Source: an uncultured archaeon
GTDB taxonomy: Archaea; Halobacteriota; Methanosarcinia; Methanotrichales; Methanotrichaceae
Assembly: GCA_902385025.1 (NCBI GenBank)
Contig: CABMDX010000043.1
Location: forward strand, 1 to 5,292
Reading direction: 5' to 3'
Length of the DNA: 5,292 nt
Made by a program: the position numbers and the translations under genes. The first letter of the stretch is position 1; every line of letters starts with the position of its first letter. Positions 5,039-5,292 of the stretch are shown one piece after another. The notes beneath the pieces were generated by a model. It was given only the letters and a program-made list of their open reading frames with translations, did no database searches and had not been told where the DNA came from.

Positions 5039-5292
5039 ATGGACAAGGATATAGTTCAGGTCATCCTTGAAAAGGAGCCCTCTGTTAAAAATCCGATTCT
5101 CATTGAAGGCTTCCCTGGAATTGGCCTGGTAGGCAATATCGCCAGCCAGTATATTGTGAATGAGCTGAAAATGACTTATCTTGGGGCAATGAGTTCCAGA
5201 TATTTCCCTCCGCTGGCTGTGCTCTTGGGGGGCGTGGTGAATATGCCCGTTCGCATTTATGAGGATGCAGATAAAGGCATTGTGATTCTGAC
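5039..5292 (+). CDS. PAC2-family protein (proteasome assembly chaperone-like), C-terminus cut by window edge
   Basis: The first 84 residues of an archaeal PAC2-family protein are present, open to the right edge. The diagnostic N-terminal segment is L-I-E-G-F-P-G-I-G-L-V-G-N-I-A (about 21-35), followed by the S-R-Y-F-P-P (53-58) and R-I-Y-E-D (72-76) segments usual in the family. Eukaryotic PAC2 helps assemble the 20S proteasome alpha ring; archaeal homologues are named from that similarity, and some may form other small complexes. Full proteins are usually around 240-260 residues, so about one third is seen. No Shine-Dalgarno site precedes ATG 5039, so a leaderless mRNA is likely. It is transcribed divergently from the acyl-CoA synthetase gene. 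Family is very secure; cellular role is by homology only. Confidence 0.9.
   Translation, partial: MDKDIVQVILEKEPSVKNPILIEGFPGIGLVGNIASQYIVNELKMTYLGAMSSRYFPPLAVLLGGVVNMPVRIYEDADKGIVIL

Overview
The window looks like a stretch of chromosome from a methanogenic euryarchaeon. The gene content is typical of that group: CobS next to a CobZ-type PgpA-fold phosphatase, an archaeal Sm-like protein, a PII-like small protein, a PAC2-family protein, and an ADP-forming acyl-CoA synthetase with fused subunits. The signals are archaeal too: TATA-like boxes about 25-30 bases before starts, some starts without a Shine-Dalgarno site, and a U-rich terminator. A Methanosarcinales or Methanothrix-like host is my best guess, but it rests on gene content and memory, not on a database search.

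Layout. Bases 1-1029 (minus strand) hold a cobalamin pair: cobZ (about 565-1029) followed 15 bases later by cobS (549 running off the left edge). Together they cover the end of the nucleotide-loop assembly of B12. A divergent intergenic region of about 350 bases follows. On the plus strand from 1386 to 2649 lie four small genes in two tight pairs. The first pair is a PII-like alpha/beta protein plus a stand-alone NifU C-terminal-domain Fe-S carrier (7 bases apart). The second is an Sm-like (Lsm) RNA-binding protein plus a winged-helix protein with a C-terminal cysteine cluster (12 bases apart). A strongly A+T-rich convergent terminator (about 2670-2716) separates these from a large minus-strand gene (2726-4795, possibly 4828) for an ADP-forming acetyl/acyl-CoA synthetase in the beta-alpha (ATP-grasp first) order. 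A divergent region of about 240 bases, rich in inverted repeats, leads to a PAC2-family protein (5039 onward, cut by the right edge).

The most interesting item is the winged-helix/cysteine protein at 2275-2649. Its layout (one winged helix, then C-x3-C-x2-C-x3-C-x4-C, then E-W-I) resembles the Fe-S end of archaeal TFE-beta and eukaryotic RPC34/RPC39. It may therefore be a small basal transcription factor paired with an Sm-like protein and close to an Fe-S carrier. I saw no mobile element, CRISPR array, tRNA or rRNA, and no frameshifted gene.
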